Assembly (NCBI RefSeq): GCF_012641395.1
Contig: NZ_JABAIH010000002.1
Span: 744,001 to 808,000 of the forward strand
Direction of reading: 5' to 3'
Origin: Rhizobium sp. P32RR-XVIII
GTDB lineage: Bacteria > Pseudomonadota > Alphaproteobacteria > Rhizobiales > Rhizobiaceae
DNA length: 64,000 nt
Shown here: positions 44,494-54,018 of the stretch, in pieces
Numbering within the stretch: the first letter of the stretch is position 1
How the letters are laid out: every line of letters starts with the position of its first letter
The notes under the pieces: generated by a model
What the model was told of the DNA's origin: nothing
Databases searched by the model: none
The model's input: the letters and a program-made list of their open reading frames with translations, nothing else
Program-made: the position numbers and the translations under genes

Positions 44494-45366
44494 CTAATCT
44501 CGGGCGAGGGTGATGCGCATGCGCCCAGCGAGATCCTGTATGTACTGCCAGGCCACGCGGCCGGAGCGCGCGCCGCGCGTGGTCGCCCATTCGAGCGCCT
44601 CTGCATACATCTTCTCGCGATCGAGCGTCAGCTTGAAGTAGTCGGCATAACCGTCGATCATGGTGAGATAGTCTTCCTGGCTGCATTTGTGGAAGCCGAG
44701 CCAGAGGCCGAAACGATCGGAAAGCGACACCTTCTCCTCGACCGCCTCCGACGGATTGATCGCCGTCGACTGCTCGTTTTCCATCATATGCCGCGGCAGC
44801 AGGTGACGGCGGTTGGATGTGGCGTAGAAGACCACGTTGTCCGGCCGTCCCTCGACGCCGCCGTCGAGCGCTGCCTTCAATGACTTGTAGGCAGTATCGT
44901 CATGATCGAAGGAAAGGTCGTCGCAGAAAACGATGACACGATGCGGCGTCTCCTTCAGAAGATCAAGCAGCGTCGGCAGGCTTGAGATGTCTTCGCGATG
45001 CACTTCGACAAGCTTCAGGGAAACGCCGCTTTCCCGGCGGACATCCTCATGCACCGCTTTGACCAGCGACGACTTGCCCATGCCACGGGCACCCCAGAGC
45101 AGTACGTTATTGGCTGGAAATCCCTCCGCGAAGCGCACGGTATTTTCGTGCAGAATGTCGCGCACGTGGTCGACGCCGCGAATGAGCTTCAGCGCCACCC
45201 GGTTCGGCCGCGGGACAGGTTGCAGGTGGAGACGGGCAGGGGACCAGACGAAACAGTCGGCGGCGTTCCAGTCGTTGACGCCGGGTCTCGGACCTGCCAG
45301 CCGCTCGATGGAATCAGCAAGCCGCCTCAGCTCCTGCAAAATGACGCTGTTCAGTTCCTCGGCCAT
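44494..45366 (-). CDS. DUF815-family P-loop ATPase
   Basis: A 290-residue ATPase of the DUF815 family. Walker A is GARGMGKSS (about residues 91-99) and Walker B is VIVFCDDLSFD (about 148-158), followed by a TSNRRHLLP sensor-like segment. The family lies within the AAA+ ATPases; its target is not known. ATG 45366 follows AGGAGA. It converges on the NlpD-like gene and is divergent from yajC. Confidence 0.85.
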   Translation of the reverse strand: MAEELNSVILQELRRLADSIERLAGPRPGVNDWNAADCFVWSPARLHLQPVPRPNRVALKLIRGVDHVRDILHENTVRFAEGFPANNVLLWGARGMGKSSLVKAVHEDVRRESGVSLKLVEVHREDISSLPTLLDLLKETPHRVIVFCDDLSFDHDDTAYKSLKAALDGGVEGRPDNVVFYATSNRRHLLPRHMMENEQSTAINPSEAVEEKVSLSDRFGLWLGFHKCSQEDYLTMIDGYADYFKLTLDREKMYAEALEWATTRGARSGRVAWQYIQDLAGRMRITLARD

Positions 45367-45568
45367 CGTATGTCTCCTGAATTCCGTTGCCGTTGCCAGC
45401 CTTGGGGTTTCGACGCGAGGTAGCATGGCCTTTCCACAGCGGAAAGGTTATGACACAGGGGAATCGGTACGGCTTCAGGCTGTTTTTGTTGCATTCGTTC
45501 TTGCCGCAACTATAGTCCGGCCACCTGAATAGGCGGATATACTCCGCCACGCATCTGAGGAGCTTATC

Positions 45569-45916
45569 ATGTTTATCACCCCGGCATTTGCCCAGGCCGC
45601 TACGGACTCCGCGGCGTCGCCATTCGGCTCCGGCTTCGAAATGATCATCCTGTTCGTGCCGCTCATGGTCGTGTGGTACTTCCTGCTGATCCGCCCGCAG
45701 CGAGCCCAGGCCAAGAAGCGGGCGGAAACGCTGAACGCGATCCGTCGCGGCGATCAGGTTGTCACGGCCGGCGGCCTCGTCGGCAAGGTGACGAAGGTTG
45801 TCGACGATAAGGAAGTTGAGGTCGAAATCGCCGAAGGGGTCCGCGTCAGGGTGGTCCGCAGCGGTATCGCCGACGTTCGCGTGAAGGGCGAACCGGTAAA
45901 GGCCGACGCCGCGTAA
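45569..45916 (+). CDS. yajC: preprotein translocase subunit YajC
   Basis: A 115-residue protein with one N-terminal membrane helix (MIILFVPLMVVWYFLLIRPQ) and a basic cytoplasmic part beginning RAQAKKRAETLNAI. The GDQVVTAGGLVGKV motif is typical. YajC associates with SecDF at the Sec translocon. It starts after GAGGAG and lies 42 bases before secDF, so they are cotranscribed. Confidence 0.95.
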   Translation: MFITPAFAQAATDSAASPFGSGFEMIILFVPLMVVWYFLLIRPQRAQAKKRAETLNAIRRGDQVVTAGGLVGKVTKVVDDKEVEVEIAEGVRVRVVRSGIADVRVKGEPVKADAA

Positions 45917-45958
45917 TTCCGGCAGCCAGAAAAGCCGGATCAGAGTGTCGAGACCATA

Positions 45959-48490
45959 ATGCTCCATTTTTCCCGTTGGAAAATCGTTCTGATCTGGCTG
46001 ATTGTCTTGGCGGCGGCGGTCGTGGCCGCCCCCAATTTTGTCCCGGATGCCTCGCTTCCGAGCTGGCTGCCCCACAAGCGGGTAACGCTTGGTCTCGACC
46101 TTCAGGGCGGCTCGCATATCGTGCTGAAGGTGGAGCGCTCCGATCTTGTCAAGGAGCGGCTCGAAAGCACCGTAGCAAGCGTGCGCGGCAAACTGCGCGA
46201 GGCTGGGATCCGCTATACCGGTCTTGCTGGCACCGGACAGACCATCCAGGTCCGTATCACCGATCCGAGCCAGCTCGATCAGGCCGTCGCCGTCTTGACG
46301 CCGTTGACGGTTCCGGCCGCTGGCGCCGGGGACCCGGATATCACGCTGTCGAAAGCAGATGACGGGCAGCTGACGCTGCAGATCACCGGCAAGGCGATCG
46401 ACCGCAGCCTCGCGGGAGCCTTGACGCAATCGATCGATATCGTCGGCCGTCGCGCCATCGAGGCCGGCGGGATCGATCCGGTCATCGAAACTCGCGGGCC
46501 GGATCGGTTGACCGTTCAGGTGCCGGGTCTTGCCGACCCGCAGAGGTTCAAGGATCTGCTAAGTCAGGAAGGCCGGCTCTCCTTTCACCTGATCGACAGC
46601 AGCATGTCACCCGAGGATGCGATGGGTGGCAACATGCCGGCACGTTCGCGGATCGTCTATTCGGGGGATGACCCGCCGGACGCATATCTGGTCGAGCGCG
46701 GGCAAGTCCTGTCGTCGGCAGATCTCCGCGATTTCCAGATCAAACCGGGAGCGAGCGACGACAGTTCCAACCTCACCTTTCGCTTCAGTCCCGAGGGCGC
46801 GAAGCAATTCGCGGAGTTGACGCAGAACAATGCCGGGCGGTCGCTGGCAGTTCTATTGGACGATCAGGTGATCGCGACACCGGTTATCCGAGAGCCCATC
46901 ACAGTTGATACCGGCCTGATACCACTCGACTATTCAACGGAGGAGGCAGAGGACCTTGCCGCGATGCTCCGTTCCGGCCCACTTCCCGCGACTTTGACTA
47001 TCGTCGAAGAAAGGACGATCGATCCGGGTCTCAGTGCCTCGTCCATTCATTCCGGTCTTGTCGCCGGGGTTATCGGCGCCGTTCTCGTCGTCGGGCTGAT
47101 GGTGGCGCTTTACGGCGTTCTCGGCGTGATTGCCGCTGCTGCCCTTGTAATCAACATCATGATGATCTTGGCCGTCCTCACGCTGCTCGGCGCACCGCTG
47201 ACCTTGCCTGGGGTTGCGGGCATCGTGCTGATGATCGGCATTGCAGTCGATGTCAGCGTCCTGATCTACGAGCGCATCCGCGAGGAGGTCCGAGGCAGCA
47301 CGCGCGTCGATCAGGCGATTCGGGTGGGGTATTCGAGAGCCTTTAGGACGGTCATCGATGTCAACATCACGACCCTCCTGGCCGCGGCAATCCTCTTCTA
47401 CCTTGGGAGCGACGCAATCCGTGGCTTCGCTGTCACGCTTGCAATCGGCATTTTGACCACGGCATTCACCGCTTTCGCCTTCACGCGTCGTCTGGTCCTT
47501 GCCTGGGTGCGCCGCCGGCGTCTGAGGCACTTGCCTAAGAGCGTGCATGCAGACGTCTTCGATGGCACGCGCATCCGCTTCATAGGCATTCGCCGCTACA
47601 GCTTCACCGCGCTTGCGGCCCTCTCGCTCGCCGCCATGCTGGCCGTGACCACGATCGGCATGAATCTCGGCATCGATTTTACCGGCGGCTCGTTCATAGA
47701 GGTAAAGTCGAAGCAGGGGCCGGCTGATCTTGAGGATATTCGCACGCGGCTGAGCGAGCTGAACCTCGGTGAAGTCCAGGTCAGACGCCTCCGTGATGCC
47801 TCAGGCGCCATGATCCGCATCGAAGCGCAGGGCGGCGGCGAAAATGCCGAGCAGTCGGCGATAACACTCGTGCGCAGCGAGCTCGCGGATCAATATGATT
47901 TCCGCCGCGTCGAAGTTGTCGGCCCCGCGGTTTCCGGCGAGCTGACGAAGACTGCAACACTCGGCATCCTTGCAGCGCTTGCCGCCATTGTCATCTACAT
48001 TTGGCTCCGTTTCGAATGGCAGTTCGCGATCGGCGCGATCGTCGCGACGCTGCACGACGTCATTCTGACACTCGGTTTCTTCGTCGTCACCGGCATTGAA
48101 TTCAATCTGACAAGTATCGCAGCCTTGCTTGTTATCGTCGGCTACTCGCTAAACGATACCGTCGTCGTTTACGACCGCATGCGTGAGAACCTGAGGCGCT
48201 ACCCGCAGATGCCGCTGCCAATCCTCATCGACGCCTCGATCAACCAGACGCTGTCGCGCACGATTCTGACGGCGGCAACGACGCTGCTCGCGCTGCTTGC
48301 GCTCGTTCTCTTCGGCGGAGAGGTCATTCGATCCTTCTCGCTGGTCATGTTCTTCGGCGTTGCCGTCGGCACCTTCTCCTCCATCTATATTGCCGCTCCG
48401 GTATTGATCCTCTTCAGGCTTCGGCCGAAAGTCTTCGATGAGGATGAGGACGCGGCAGCCGACGAAAGATCCGGAAAGGCCCCAGTGTAG
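45959..48490 (+). CDS. secDF: fused protein translocase subunit SecDF
   Basis: An 843-residue fusion of SecD and SecF, with two sets of six transmembrane helices that use the proton gradient to pull exported proteins out. The SecD half begins with a signal-anchor and LGLDLQGGSHIVLKVE, and includes GIVLMIGIAVDVSVLIYERI. The SecF half starts near residue 545 with GIDFTGGSFIEV and contains SLNDTVVVYDRMREN. The fusion is usual in rhizobia, while many proteobacteria keep two genes. The Mth938-like gene follows after 2 bases. Confidence 0.96.
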   Translation: MLHFSRWKIVLIWLIVLAAAVVAAPNFVPDASLPSWLPHKRVTLGLDLQGGSHIVLKVERSDLVKERLESTVASVRGKLREAGIRYTGLAGTGQTIQVRITDPSQLDQAVAVLTPLTVPAAGAGDPDITLSKADDGQLTLQITGKAIDRSLAGALTQSIDIVGRRAIEAGGIDPVIETRGPDRLTVQVPGLADPQRFKDLLSQEGRLSFHLIDSSMSPEDAMGGNMPARSRIVYSGDDPPDAYLVERGQVLSSADLRDFQIKPGASDDSSNLTFRFSPEGAKQFAELTQNNAGRSLAVLLDDQVIATPVIREPITVDTGLIPLDYSTEEAEDLAAMLRSGPLPATLTIVEERTIDPGLSASSIHSGLVAGVIGAVLVVGLMVALYGVLGVIAAAALVINIMMILAVLTLLGAPLTLPGVAGIVLMIGIAVDVSVLIYERIREEVRGSTRVDQAIRVGYSRAFRTVIDVNITTLLAAAILFYLGSDAIRGFAVTLAIGILTTAFTAFAFTRRLVLAWVRRRRLRHLPKSVHADVFDGTRIRFIGIRRYSFTALAALSLAAMLAVTTIGMNLGIDFTGGSFIEVKSKQGPADLEDIRTRLSELNLGEVQVRRLRDASGAMIRIEAQGGGENAEQSAITLVRSELADQYDFRRVEVVGPAVSGELTKTATLGILAALAAIVIYIWLRFEWQFAIGAIVATLHDVILTLGFFVVTGIEFNLTSIAALLVIVGYSLNDTVVVYDRMRENLRRYPQMPLPILIDASINQTLSRTILTAATTLLALLALVLFGGEVIRSFSLVMFFGVAVGTFSSIYIAAPVLILFRLRPKVFDEDEDAAADERSGKAPV

Positions 48491-48492
48491 TC

Positions 48493-48879
48493 ATGGCTAG
48501 AGGCATAGAAATCCGCGAGGCGCATTTCCCCGGCCGCGCTCCCATCGACGCATACGGCAACGGCGGCTTTCGCTTCGCCGACATGTCCCATCGCGGCTCC
48601 ATCCTATGCCTTCCCTCCGGCATCTACGGCTGGGATATGGACATGTCGAAGCCGCTTTCGGTTGAAGATTTCAAGAAGGTGCTGGCAGAGGCTGGAGACA
48701 TCGAAGTTCTGCTCGTCGGCACGGGCACAGAGCTCCGCCGGCTGCCCCAGGAGCTGAAGGATAGGCTGAGGGCTCTGGGCATCTCTTCCGATCCGATGAG
48801 CACTGGCGCTGCTGTTCGCACCTTCAACATCATGCTTGCAGAATCCCGCGCCGTCGCAGCGGCTCTGATCGCGGTCTGA
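48493..48879 (+). CDS. Mth938-like domain-containing protein
   Basis: A 128-residue protein of the Mth938/DUF498 family, whose mitochondrial relative NDUFAF3 is a complex I assembly factor. Visible features are GFRFADMSHRGSILCLPSGI and LLVGTGTELRRLPQEL. It starts 2 bases after secDF and ends 3 bases before a phytoene synthase-like gene, whose mitochondrial relative (NDUFAF6) is also a complex I assembly factor. The pairing suggests a shared role, which is inference; the bacterial function is unproven. Confidence 0.85.
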   Translation: MARGIEIREAHFPGRAPIDAYGNGGFRFADMSHRGSILCLPSGIYGWDMDMSKPLSVEDFKKVLAEAGDIEVLLVGTGTELRRLPQELKDRLRALGISSDPMSTGAAVRTFNIMLAESRAVAAALIAV

Positions 48880-48882
48880 CCA

Positions 48883-49734
48883 ATGACGGACAAGTCGATG
48901 AGCAACCAGGACATCTGCCTGGCCATGCTGCGCGACAGCGATCGCGACCGCTATCTCGCCTGCCTGCTGTCTCCCGCGGACAAGCGGGGTGATCTTGCAG
49001 CCCTCTACGCCTTCAACGCCGAACTCGCGCGCGTTCGCGATCTGGTGCACGAGCCGCTGCCCGGCGAAGTCCGCATGCAATACTGGCGCGATCTCCTGGA
49101 GGGTAGCGCTCACGGCTCGACGCAGGCCAATCCTGTCGGCGCAGCCTTGTTGAGTGCGATTGAGGCACACCGCCTGCCACGCCAGACGCTGGTCGACATG
49201 GTCGATGCCCGCATCTTCGATCTCTACGACGATCCCATGGAAACGCGCACGTCGCTTGAAGGCTATGCCGGGGAAACGGCATCGGCGCTGATCCAGCTTG
49301 CAAGCCTTGTCCTGTCGGCGGAAGAGGCCGCGAAATCGGCCGAATCGGCGGGCCATGCGGGCGTCGCGCAGGCGATCGCCGGCATGCTGCTGTTGATGCC
49401 GCTGCACCGCCATCGGGGGCAGCTTTACATTCCGCTCGAAATCCTGAGCGCCACGGGGCTCGACCGCGACAGCTTCCTCGCAGGCAAGGATAAAGCACGC
49501 ATTTCAGCTGCGATCGAAGCCTTCGCAGGTCTCGGCCGCGATCATCTGGCAAGAGCTCGCGCTGTCGCGCTCCCACCGGCTGTTGTCCCGGCCTTCCTGC
49601 CCGCTACGCTTGCCGGGCCGGTCCTCATGAAGGCCCAAAAGGTCGGCGCCTCGGTCTTCGAGCAGTCGCTGCAGCCGCCGCAATGGCGCCGGCAGCTGAG
49701 CATGACCTTGGCGCTGATGCGCAGGAAGATCTAG
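48883..49734 (+). CDS. phytoene/squalene synthase family protein (NDUFAF6-like)
   Basis: A 283-residue protein of the trans-isoprenyl diphosphate synthase fold. The family opening is RDRYLACLLSPADKRGDLAA and a later segment is LEGYAGETASALIQL. The aspartate-rich DxxxD substrate motifs of true phytoene synthases are incomplete here (VDARIFDLYDDPMETR retains one acidic patch). No other carotenoid genes are nearby. Together with the adjacent Mth938-like gene this points to an NDUFAF6-like, possibly respiratory-assembly role. The start is ATG 48883, or ATG 48898 (MSNQDICLAML). Confidence 0.8.
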   Translation: MTDKSMSNQDICLAMLRDSDRDRYLACLLSPADKRGDLAALYAFNAELARVRDLVHEPLPGEVRMQYWRDLLEGSAHGSTQANPVGAALLSAIEAHRLPRQTLVDMVDARIFDLYDDPMETRTSLEGYAGETASALIQLASLVLSAEEAAKSAESAGHAGVAQAIAGMLLLMPLHRHRGQLYIPLEILSATGLDRDSFLAGKDKARISAAIEAFAGLGRDHLARARAVALPPAVVPAFLPATLAGPVLMKAQKVGASVFEQSLQPPQWRRQLSMTLALMRRKI

Positions 49735-49818
49735 GGTCAGGCCCTAGCCTGTTCACACTCGCGCAAGCCTGGAGTGCTAGGGGTGAATGACCGCTAAGCT
49801 GGAACTGGAGAAACGGCG

Positions 49819-50289
49819 TTGAGCATTATCGTCTGGTGCATTCTGTTCGCCCTCGTGGTTCTCCTCGCCTTCGTCGCCACCCGAATGGCTGTCCGGAACA
49901 AGGATGAGGAGGGCTTTCGAGACACCGGCCTCGCTATTCTGGAGTTCAACCGCGCCTTTCCGAACGAGGCAATCCGCCAGCTCCAGGCGACCGGTGACGG
50001 CCAGGTGGTTTTCGTTCGCCTGCATGACAACAAGGCGGGCTTCATGCGCAACATGCACCGTCACTTCTCCTGCCACGTGCTCGAGCCGGGCAGGGTGCGG
50101 GTCGTCAGTTCTGAAACGGGCAGGGGGCTGGTTATCGATTTCCTCGATCACCCGCATCACAACGGCGCCTTCGAATTCGCTTCCGCCAAGGAAGCCTCCG
50201 AAGTGGCGCTCTGGCTGCTCGGCAACTACGTCGCCGATGCCGATCTTGCGCTGCCACCGGCAGAAAAGCCGGCAGCCAACACTCAATAA
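49819..50289 (+). CDS. uncharacterised single-pass membrane protein
   Basis: A 156-residue protein. An N-terminal hydrophobic helix (IIVWCILFALVVLLAFVA, residues about 3-20) is followed by a soluble part with LAILEFNRAFPNEAIRQLQA, VFVRLHDNKAGFMR and VIDFLDHPHHNGAFEF. I do not recognise the family. A TTG start at 49819 is supported by GGAGAAA about 8 bases upstream. The gene converges with trmFO; only 3 bases separate their stops. Confidence 0.75.
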   Translation: MSIIVWCILFALVVLLAFVATRMAVRNKDEEGFRDTGLAILEFNRAFPNEAIRQLQATGDGQVVFVRLHDNKAGFMRNMHRHFSCHVLEPGRVRVVSSETGRGLVIDFLDHPHHNGAFEFASAKEASEVALWLLGNYVADADLALPPAEKPAANTQ

Positions 50290-50292
50290 CGT

Positions 50293-51726
50293 TCAAGCGC
50301 TCTCTGCAACAGGCACGCTCTGGCCGAGCCATGCGGCACAATCGGCAAGCGCCCGCTTGGCGATCAGCTGCCGCTTCATTATGGTCTTGTCCTTGCCGCG
50401 GAAGCGCTTGACGCCTTCCGGCTTGACGATGGAGCCCGGCTGCAGTTCCGGGAAGAGACCGAAATTGATGTTCATCGGCTGGAAGGAACGCTTGCCCGGT
50501 TCCTCGTCGGTGACGATATGCCCGCCGGTGATGTGGCCGAGCAGCGAACCCAGGGCAGTCGTTGCAGGCGGCAGCGAAACCGCTTCGCCTTTGCGTTCGG
50601 CAGCGGCGAGGCGCCCGGCCAGCAGTCCGACGCTCGCGCTTTCGACATAGCCCTCGCAGCCGGTGATCTGCCCTGCAAACCGCAGTCCGGGCCGGGACTT
50701 CAGTGTCAGTGACGGATCAAGCAGCGTCGGCGAGTTGATGTAGGTATTGCGGTGCAGGCCGCCGAGGCGGGCGAATTCGGCGTTCTGCAGGCCTGGGATC
50801 ATCCGGAAAATCTCAGCCTGGGCGCCATATTTCAGTTTCGTCTGGAAACCGACCATGTTGTAGAGCGTGCCAAGAGCATTGTCCTGCCGCAGCTGAACGA
50901 CCGCATAGGCCTTTACCGCCGGATTGTGCGTGTTCGTAAGTCCCATCGGCTTCATCGGGCCGTGGCGGAGCGTCTCACGGCCGCGTTCCGCCATCACTTC
51001 GATCGGCAGGCACCCGTCGAAATAGGGCGTGCCTTCCCATTCCTTGAAGCCCACGGTGTCGCCCGCAATCAGCGCATCGACGAAGGCGTTGTACTGCTCT
51101 TCGTTCATCGGACAGTTGATATAGTCCTTGCCCGTGCCGCCGGGGCCGACCTTGTCGTAGCGCGACTGATACCAGCAGATATCCATATCGATGCTGTCGC
51201 GATAGACGATCGGGGCGATTGCATCGAAGAAGGCAAGCGCGTCTGCACCCGTTTCTTCCTGGATTGCAGCAGCAAGGGACGGGGCCGTCAGCGGCCCGGT
51301 GGCAACAATCGCCAGGTCCCATTCCTTCGGCGGCAGTCCCGTTATCTCCTCCCGCACGACGGTGATGAGCGGATGCTCATGGATCGCCTTCGTCACCGCG
51401 TCCGAAAAACCGTCGCGATCGACGGCGAGCGCGCCGCCGGCGGGCACCTGATGTTTGTCCGCGCAAGCCATGATCAGCGAATTCGCCATGCGCATTTCCG
51501 CATGGATGACGCCGACGGCATTGCTCGTCGCATCGTCGGAGCGGAAGGAGTTGGAGCAGACGAGTTCGGCAAGGCCGTCGGTCTTGTGCGCATCCGTGCC
51601 GCGCACGCCGCGCATCTCATGCAGGATGACGGGCACGCCGGTAGTTGCGATCTGCCACGCAGCTTCGGAACCGGCAAGCCCGCCGCCGACGACGTGGATG
51701 GGAGTATAGGAAGGGGTCTTGTTCAT
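50293..51726 (-). CDS. trmFO: methylenetetrahydrofolate-tRNA-(uracil-5-)-methyltransferase TrmFO
   Basis: A 477-residue flavoprotein that makes 5-methyluridine at tRNA position 54 using methylenetetrahydrofolate and FADH2. The FAD site is [18 protein letters not shown] (about residues 11-28). Family motifs include [36 protein letters not shown] and the C-terminal [11 protein letters not shown]. Length is at the upper end of the family. It stands alone with convergent and divergent neighbours. Confidence 0.95.
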   Translation of the reverse strand: MNKTPSYTPIHVVGGGLAGSEAAWQIATTGVPVILHEMRGVRGTDAHKTDGLAELVCSNSFRSDDATSNAVGVIHAEMRMANSLIMACADKHQVPAGGALAVDRDGFSDAVTKAIHEHPLITVVREEITGLPPKEWDLAIVATGPLTAPSLAAAIQEETGADALAFFDAIAPIVYRDSIDMDICWYQSRYDKVGPGGTGKDYINCPMNEEQYNAFVDALIAGDTVGFKEWEGTPYFDGCLPIEVMAERGRETLRHGPMKPMGLTNTHNPAVKAYAVVQLRQDNALGTLYNMVGFQTKLKYGAQAEIFRMIPGLQNAEFARLGGLHRNTYINSPTLLDPSLTLKSRPGLRFAGQITGCEGYVESASVGLLAGRLAAAERKGEAVSLPPATTALGSLLGHITGGHIVTDEEPGKRSFQPMNINFGLFPELQPGSIVKPEGVKRFRGKDKTIMKRQLIAKRALADCAAWLGQSVPVAESA

Positions 51727-52279
51727 GCGCGGCTGATATCACGCCTGGCGAAAACAGGAAACTCCCGCAGAAAAAAAGCAGGACTCAGGGCGGCTGTTTC
51801 TGCCTGCTGGTCTCCGTGAGGACGCCGTCGGCAGGTGTGCCGTTTCGATGAGGAATACTCCAGAACCTTCTTGTTATCTCTAAGGGGCGCCCGTGCTGAG
51901 CCGCCAGTTCTACGTGCTCAACATTGCAAGCCGCTTCTTCAGTAAGAAGATCTTCAATTCATGCAGACGCAAGCGAAATACCAAAATAGCTTTTGATTTA
52001 TTATCACAGTACGGATACCATTTCTTAGTAAGAATACTGAGAGACATACGCGGATTTCAGTCTTAAATAAGCAAAATGCAACCGTAACACTAAGAAATAT
52101 TACTGATGATTCACAAAAACTAACACTTTTGGGCCATTTCCTTCCCGGCCTGTTCATATTACGATAATTAAGAAATGTCTAACTAACTACCGCAGAAACC
52201 TGAAACCGCACCAATTGGAACATCTTCGCAGCGATTGCTCAGAGGCATCTGTAACGTGTAGCGCCAGGGGAGGCGTAAA
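51727..52279. promoter_or_regulatory. 553-base AT-rich intergenic region upstream of the LuxR-type gene
   Basis: No gene is supported. The stretch from about 51950 to 52190 is strikingly AT-rich compared with everything around it. It contains a perfect palindrome TTCTTA-G-TAAGAA (52022-52034) and repeats of TAAGAAAT near 52093 and 52169. Such regions are typical binding ground for rhizobial MucR/Ros- or nucleoid-type silencers. It probably carries the promoter of the regulator at 52280. Confidence 0.5.
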
Positions 52280-53050
52280 ATGTTCATGACGGCGTCAAAG
52301 ACGGGGGATGCCGACCAAAGCCGAAAGTTCGGCCCGGCCGGAGACATCATACTGGTTATTGCGAACGCAGATTTGTTCTCTGAATGTCTGGCAGAGGCTT
52401 TGGCAAAGAAATTTGCAGGCTGCGAAGTCGTCAGCAAAGGCTATTCAAAGGCCATGCTGGAGAATGAAGCCAATGAAGCCAAGCTCGTGCTCTTCTACCA
52501 TATACCGGGTTCCGAGCTTAACGAGGCGCTTCAGATCGTACGGGAAAATCACCCCTCGACATCGATCGGCCTGGTCATTGAAGCAATCGATATGCTGGAG
52601 CCCTATGTCAACCGGCTTGTTGAGGCGCGAGTTATCGACGGCGTGCTGCCGCTCAATCTTCGCTTGGACGTTTTCATGGCGGCGGTCGACCTTCTGATGA
52701 AGGGCGGCGAGCATTTCCCTTCGGCATTGCTCAACCGGCTCACCAACCAGGCCGGGCCACCGGAGAAGTCGCTCTACGAGACAAAGTCCGTCGCCGCAGC
52801 TGGAGCGGGTGCGCTCAAGCTCCGCCAGGGCGATCTCTCCGCGCTCACCACGCGCGAAGTGCAGATCCTGGATCTGATCTGCAAGGGCACGCAAAACAAG
52901 ATCATCGCCGATGAGCTGCATCTCTCTGAGAATACAGTGAAGGTGCACGTGCGAAACATCTACAAGAAGATGAATGTACGAAACCGTACAGAGGCCGCCT
53001 CGCGCTTCTTCAACAACGAGGCTAACGGCTCGGGCAGGTGGCGGAACTAA
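52280..53050 (+). CDS. LuxR-family regulator with a pseudo-receiver domain
   Basis: A 256-residue regulator. The C-terminal LuxR/NarL HTH is clear: LTTREVQILDLICKGTQNK, then LSENTVKVHVRNIYKKMNVR (about residues 190-240). The N-terminal half folds like a receiver (DIILVIANADLFSECLAEAL), but the phospho-acceptor Asp position reads LVLFYHIPG, with Tyr. It is therefore unlikely to be controlled by phosphorylation. ATG 52280 follows GGGAGG. The long AT-rich upstream region suggests heavy regulation of its own promoter. Target genes are not known from this window. Confidence 0.85.
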   Translation: MFMTASKTGDADQSRKFGPAGDIILVIANADLFSECLAEALAKKFAGCEVVSKGYSKAMLENEANEAKLVLFYHIPGSELNEALQIVRENHPSTSIGLVIEAIDMLEPYVNRLVEARVIDGVLPLNLRLDVFMAAVDLLMKGGEHFPSALLNRLTNQAGPPEKSLYETKSVAAAGAGALKLRQGDLSALTTREVQILDLICKGTQNKIIADELHLSENTVKVHVRNIYKKMNVRNRTEAASRFFNNEANGSGRWRN

Positions 53051-53529
53051 GCCGTCGGTCTTTCCGCCTTCAGCGCTAGTCGTGCGAAATAGGGCGACCT
53101 CTCGTCAAATCCGCTGCTGATCCACAGTCCAATCCAAACAATTTCGGGGTCCGCGCTCGCCGATGCCGGCGCTTTTGCCACAGCTACGGTTATTGCTCGT
53201 GCGGGGAAACCTGGCAGCGACCCTCTCGTCCGCCTGCCAGCCCGACGTGGGGCGGACTGCGCCGAAGCTCAAGTAGACGGAAATACAACCCTTGCTACCC
53301 GGATTAAACACCTACTTCGTTGGGTCCAGCAGGGTAATCAGCTAGAAATAACCCATCGTCGGCATAGGGGATGATGCTCGATGCGCTATATCATCAACCT
53401 TAAATAGTTTGGATGCGTTGAGAGAGTCATAGTGATTTAAGTATATTAAAAAGTGTGATGTTTGGTCAGGAGTAATTCTCCGCCCCATCAAGAGTATAGC
53501 AAGGTATATACCGCGGCAGTGTCTAAACG
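53051..53529. other. intergenic region with no supported gene
   Basis: About 480 bases between the LuxR-type gene and the DUF1127 terminator. Short open frames exist on both strands, but none has a ribosome site with a plausible product. The part from 53340 on is AT-rich. I see no RNA gene or repeat. Confidence 0.5.
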
Positions 53530-53556
53530 AAAACGGCGCCAAAGTGGCGCCGTTTT
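53530..53556 (-). terminator. terminator of the first DUF1127 gene
   Basis: AAAACGGCGCC and GGCGCCGTTTT form an 11-bp stem with a 5-base loop, 22 bases past the stop of the leftward DUF1127 gene. The T-run on the minus strand makes it a good intrinsic terminator. Confidence 0.8.
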
Positions 53557-53578
53557 GGATGTATCACGCTCGAAGCGA

Positions 53579-53722
53579 TTAACGGAACGAGCGGGATGCG
53601 ATGTTGCGGATGTCGTAACGGGTGATGCCGATATCGGCAAGCGTCTGGTTCGAAAGGTTGCCGAGTTCGCTGATCGTACGGCGATAGCTAATCCAGCTCT
53701 TTGCAATGCGGATCGGGTTCAT
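53579..53722 (-). CDS. DUF1127 mini-protein (47 residues)
   Basis: A 47-residue arginine-rich protein of the DUF1127 family. The conserved core is RRTISELGNLSNQTLADIGI followed by TRYDIRNIA. ATG 53722 follows AGGAAG. DUF1127 proteins are short helical proteins common in alphaproteobacteria; some bind RNA and modulate gene expression (for example CcaF1 in Rhodobacter), and in Agrobacterium they affect nutrient uptake. A promoter of the form CTGCAC-N17-CTATAT lies 64 bases upstream of the ATG and shares its -35 area with the small RNA promoter at 54604-54637. Confidence 0.9.
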   Translation of the reverse strand: MNPIRIAKSWISYRRTISELGNLSNQTLADIGITRYDIRNIASRSFR

Positions 53723-53785
53723 TGTCGTCTTCCTTAGAATGTTGCTTCGCGGGCGGCGCCATCGCCGTCTCTGCGCTTGACATTC

Positions 53786-53819
53786 ATATAGTAGCTCCCT
53801 GCGATATTGTGCAGTGCAA
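53786..53819 (-). promoter_or_regulatory. promoter of the first DUF1127 gene
   Basis: Read leftward, TTGCACTGCACAA (53819-53807) overlaps a -35 box CTGCAC (53814-53809). After exactly 17 bases the -10 box CTATAT (53791-53786) follows. Transcription would start near 53779, giving a leader of about 57 bases. Confidence 0.6.
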
Positions 53820-53946
53820 AGAAAATGCATCTGCTATGCATTTGTGCAGGATGTGCACGATAAATACGCAAGAGGCATTTCTTGAGCCGCAGACATGCGG
53901 GGATTTTCGCCGCAACCATTGAGGAAGCGGAAATCTCGGCAAAAGA

Positions 53947-53978
53947 AAACGCCCGTTGCCGAAGCACCGGGCGTTTTT
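53947..53978 (-). terminator. terminator of the second DUF1127 gene
   Basis: AAACGCCCG and CGGGCGTTT form a 9-bp stem with a 12-base loop. It lies about 40 bases past the stop of the leftward DUF1127 gene at 54019 and has T residues on the minus strand. Confidence 0.75.
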
Positions 53979-54018
53979 GAAAAAGGAGATCAGCTTGGGA
54001 GGACGCTAATCGCCTGAA

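Noticed and set aside
42915..44606. 563-codon frame antisense to the NlpD-like gene
   Set aside because: Arg/Gly-rich shadow that also runs through a terminator.
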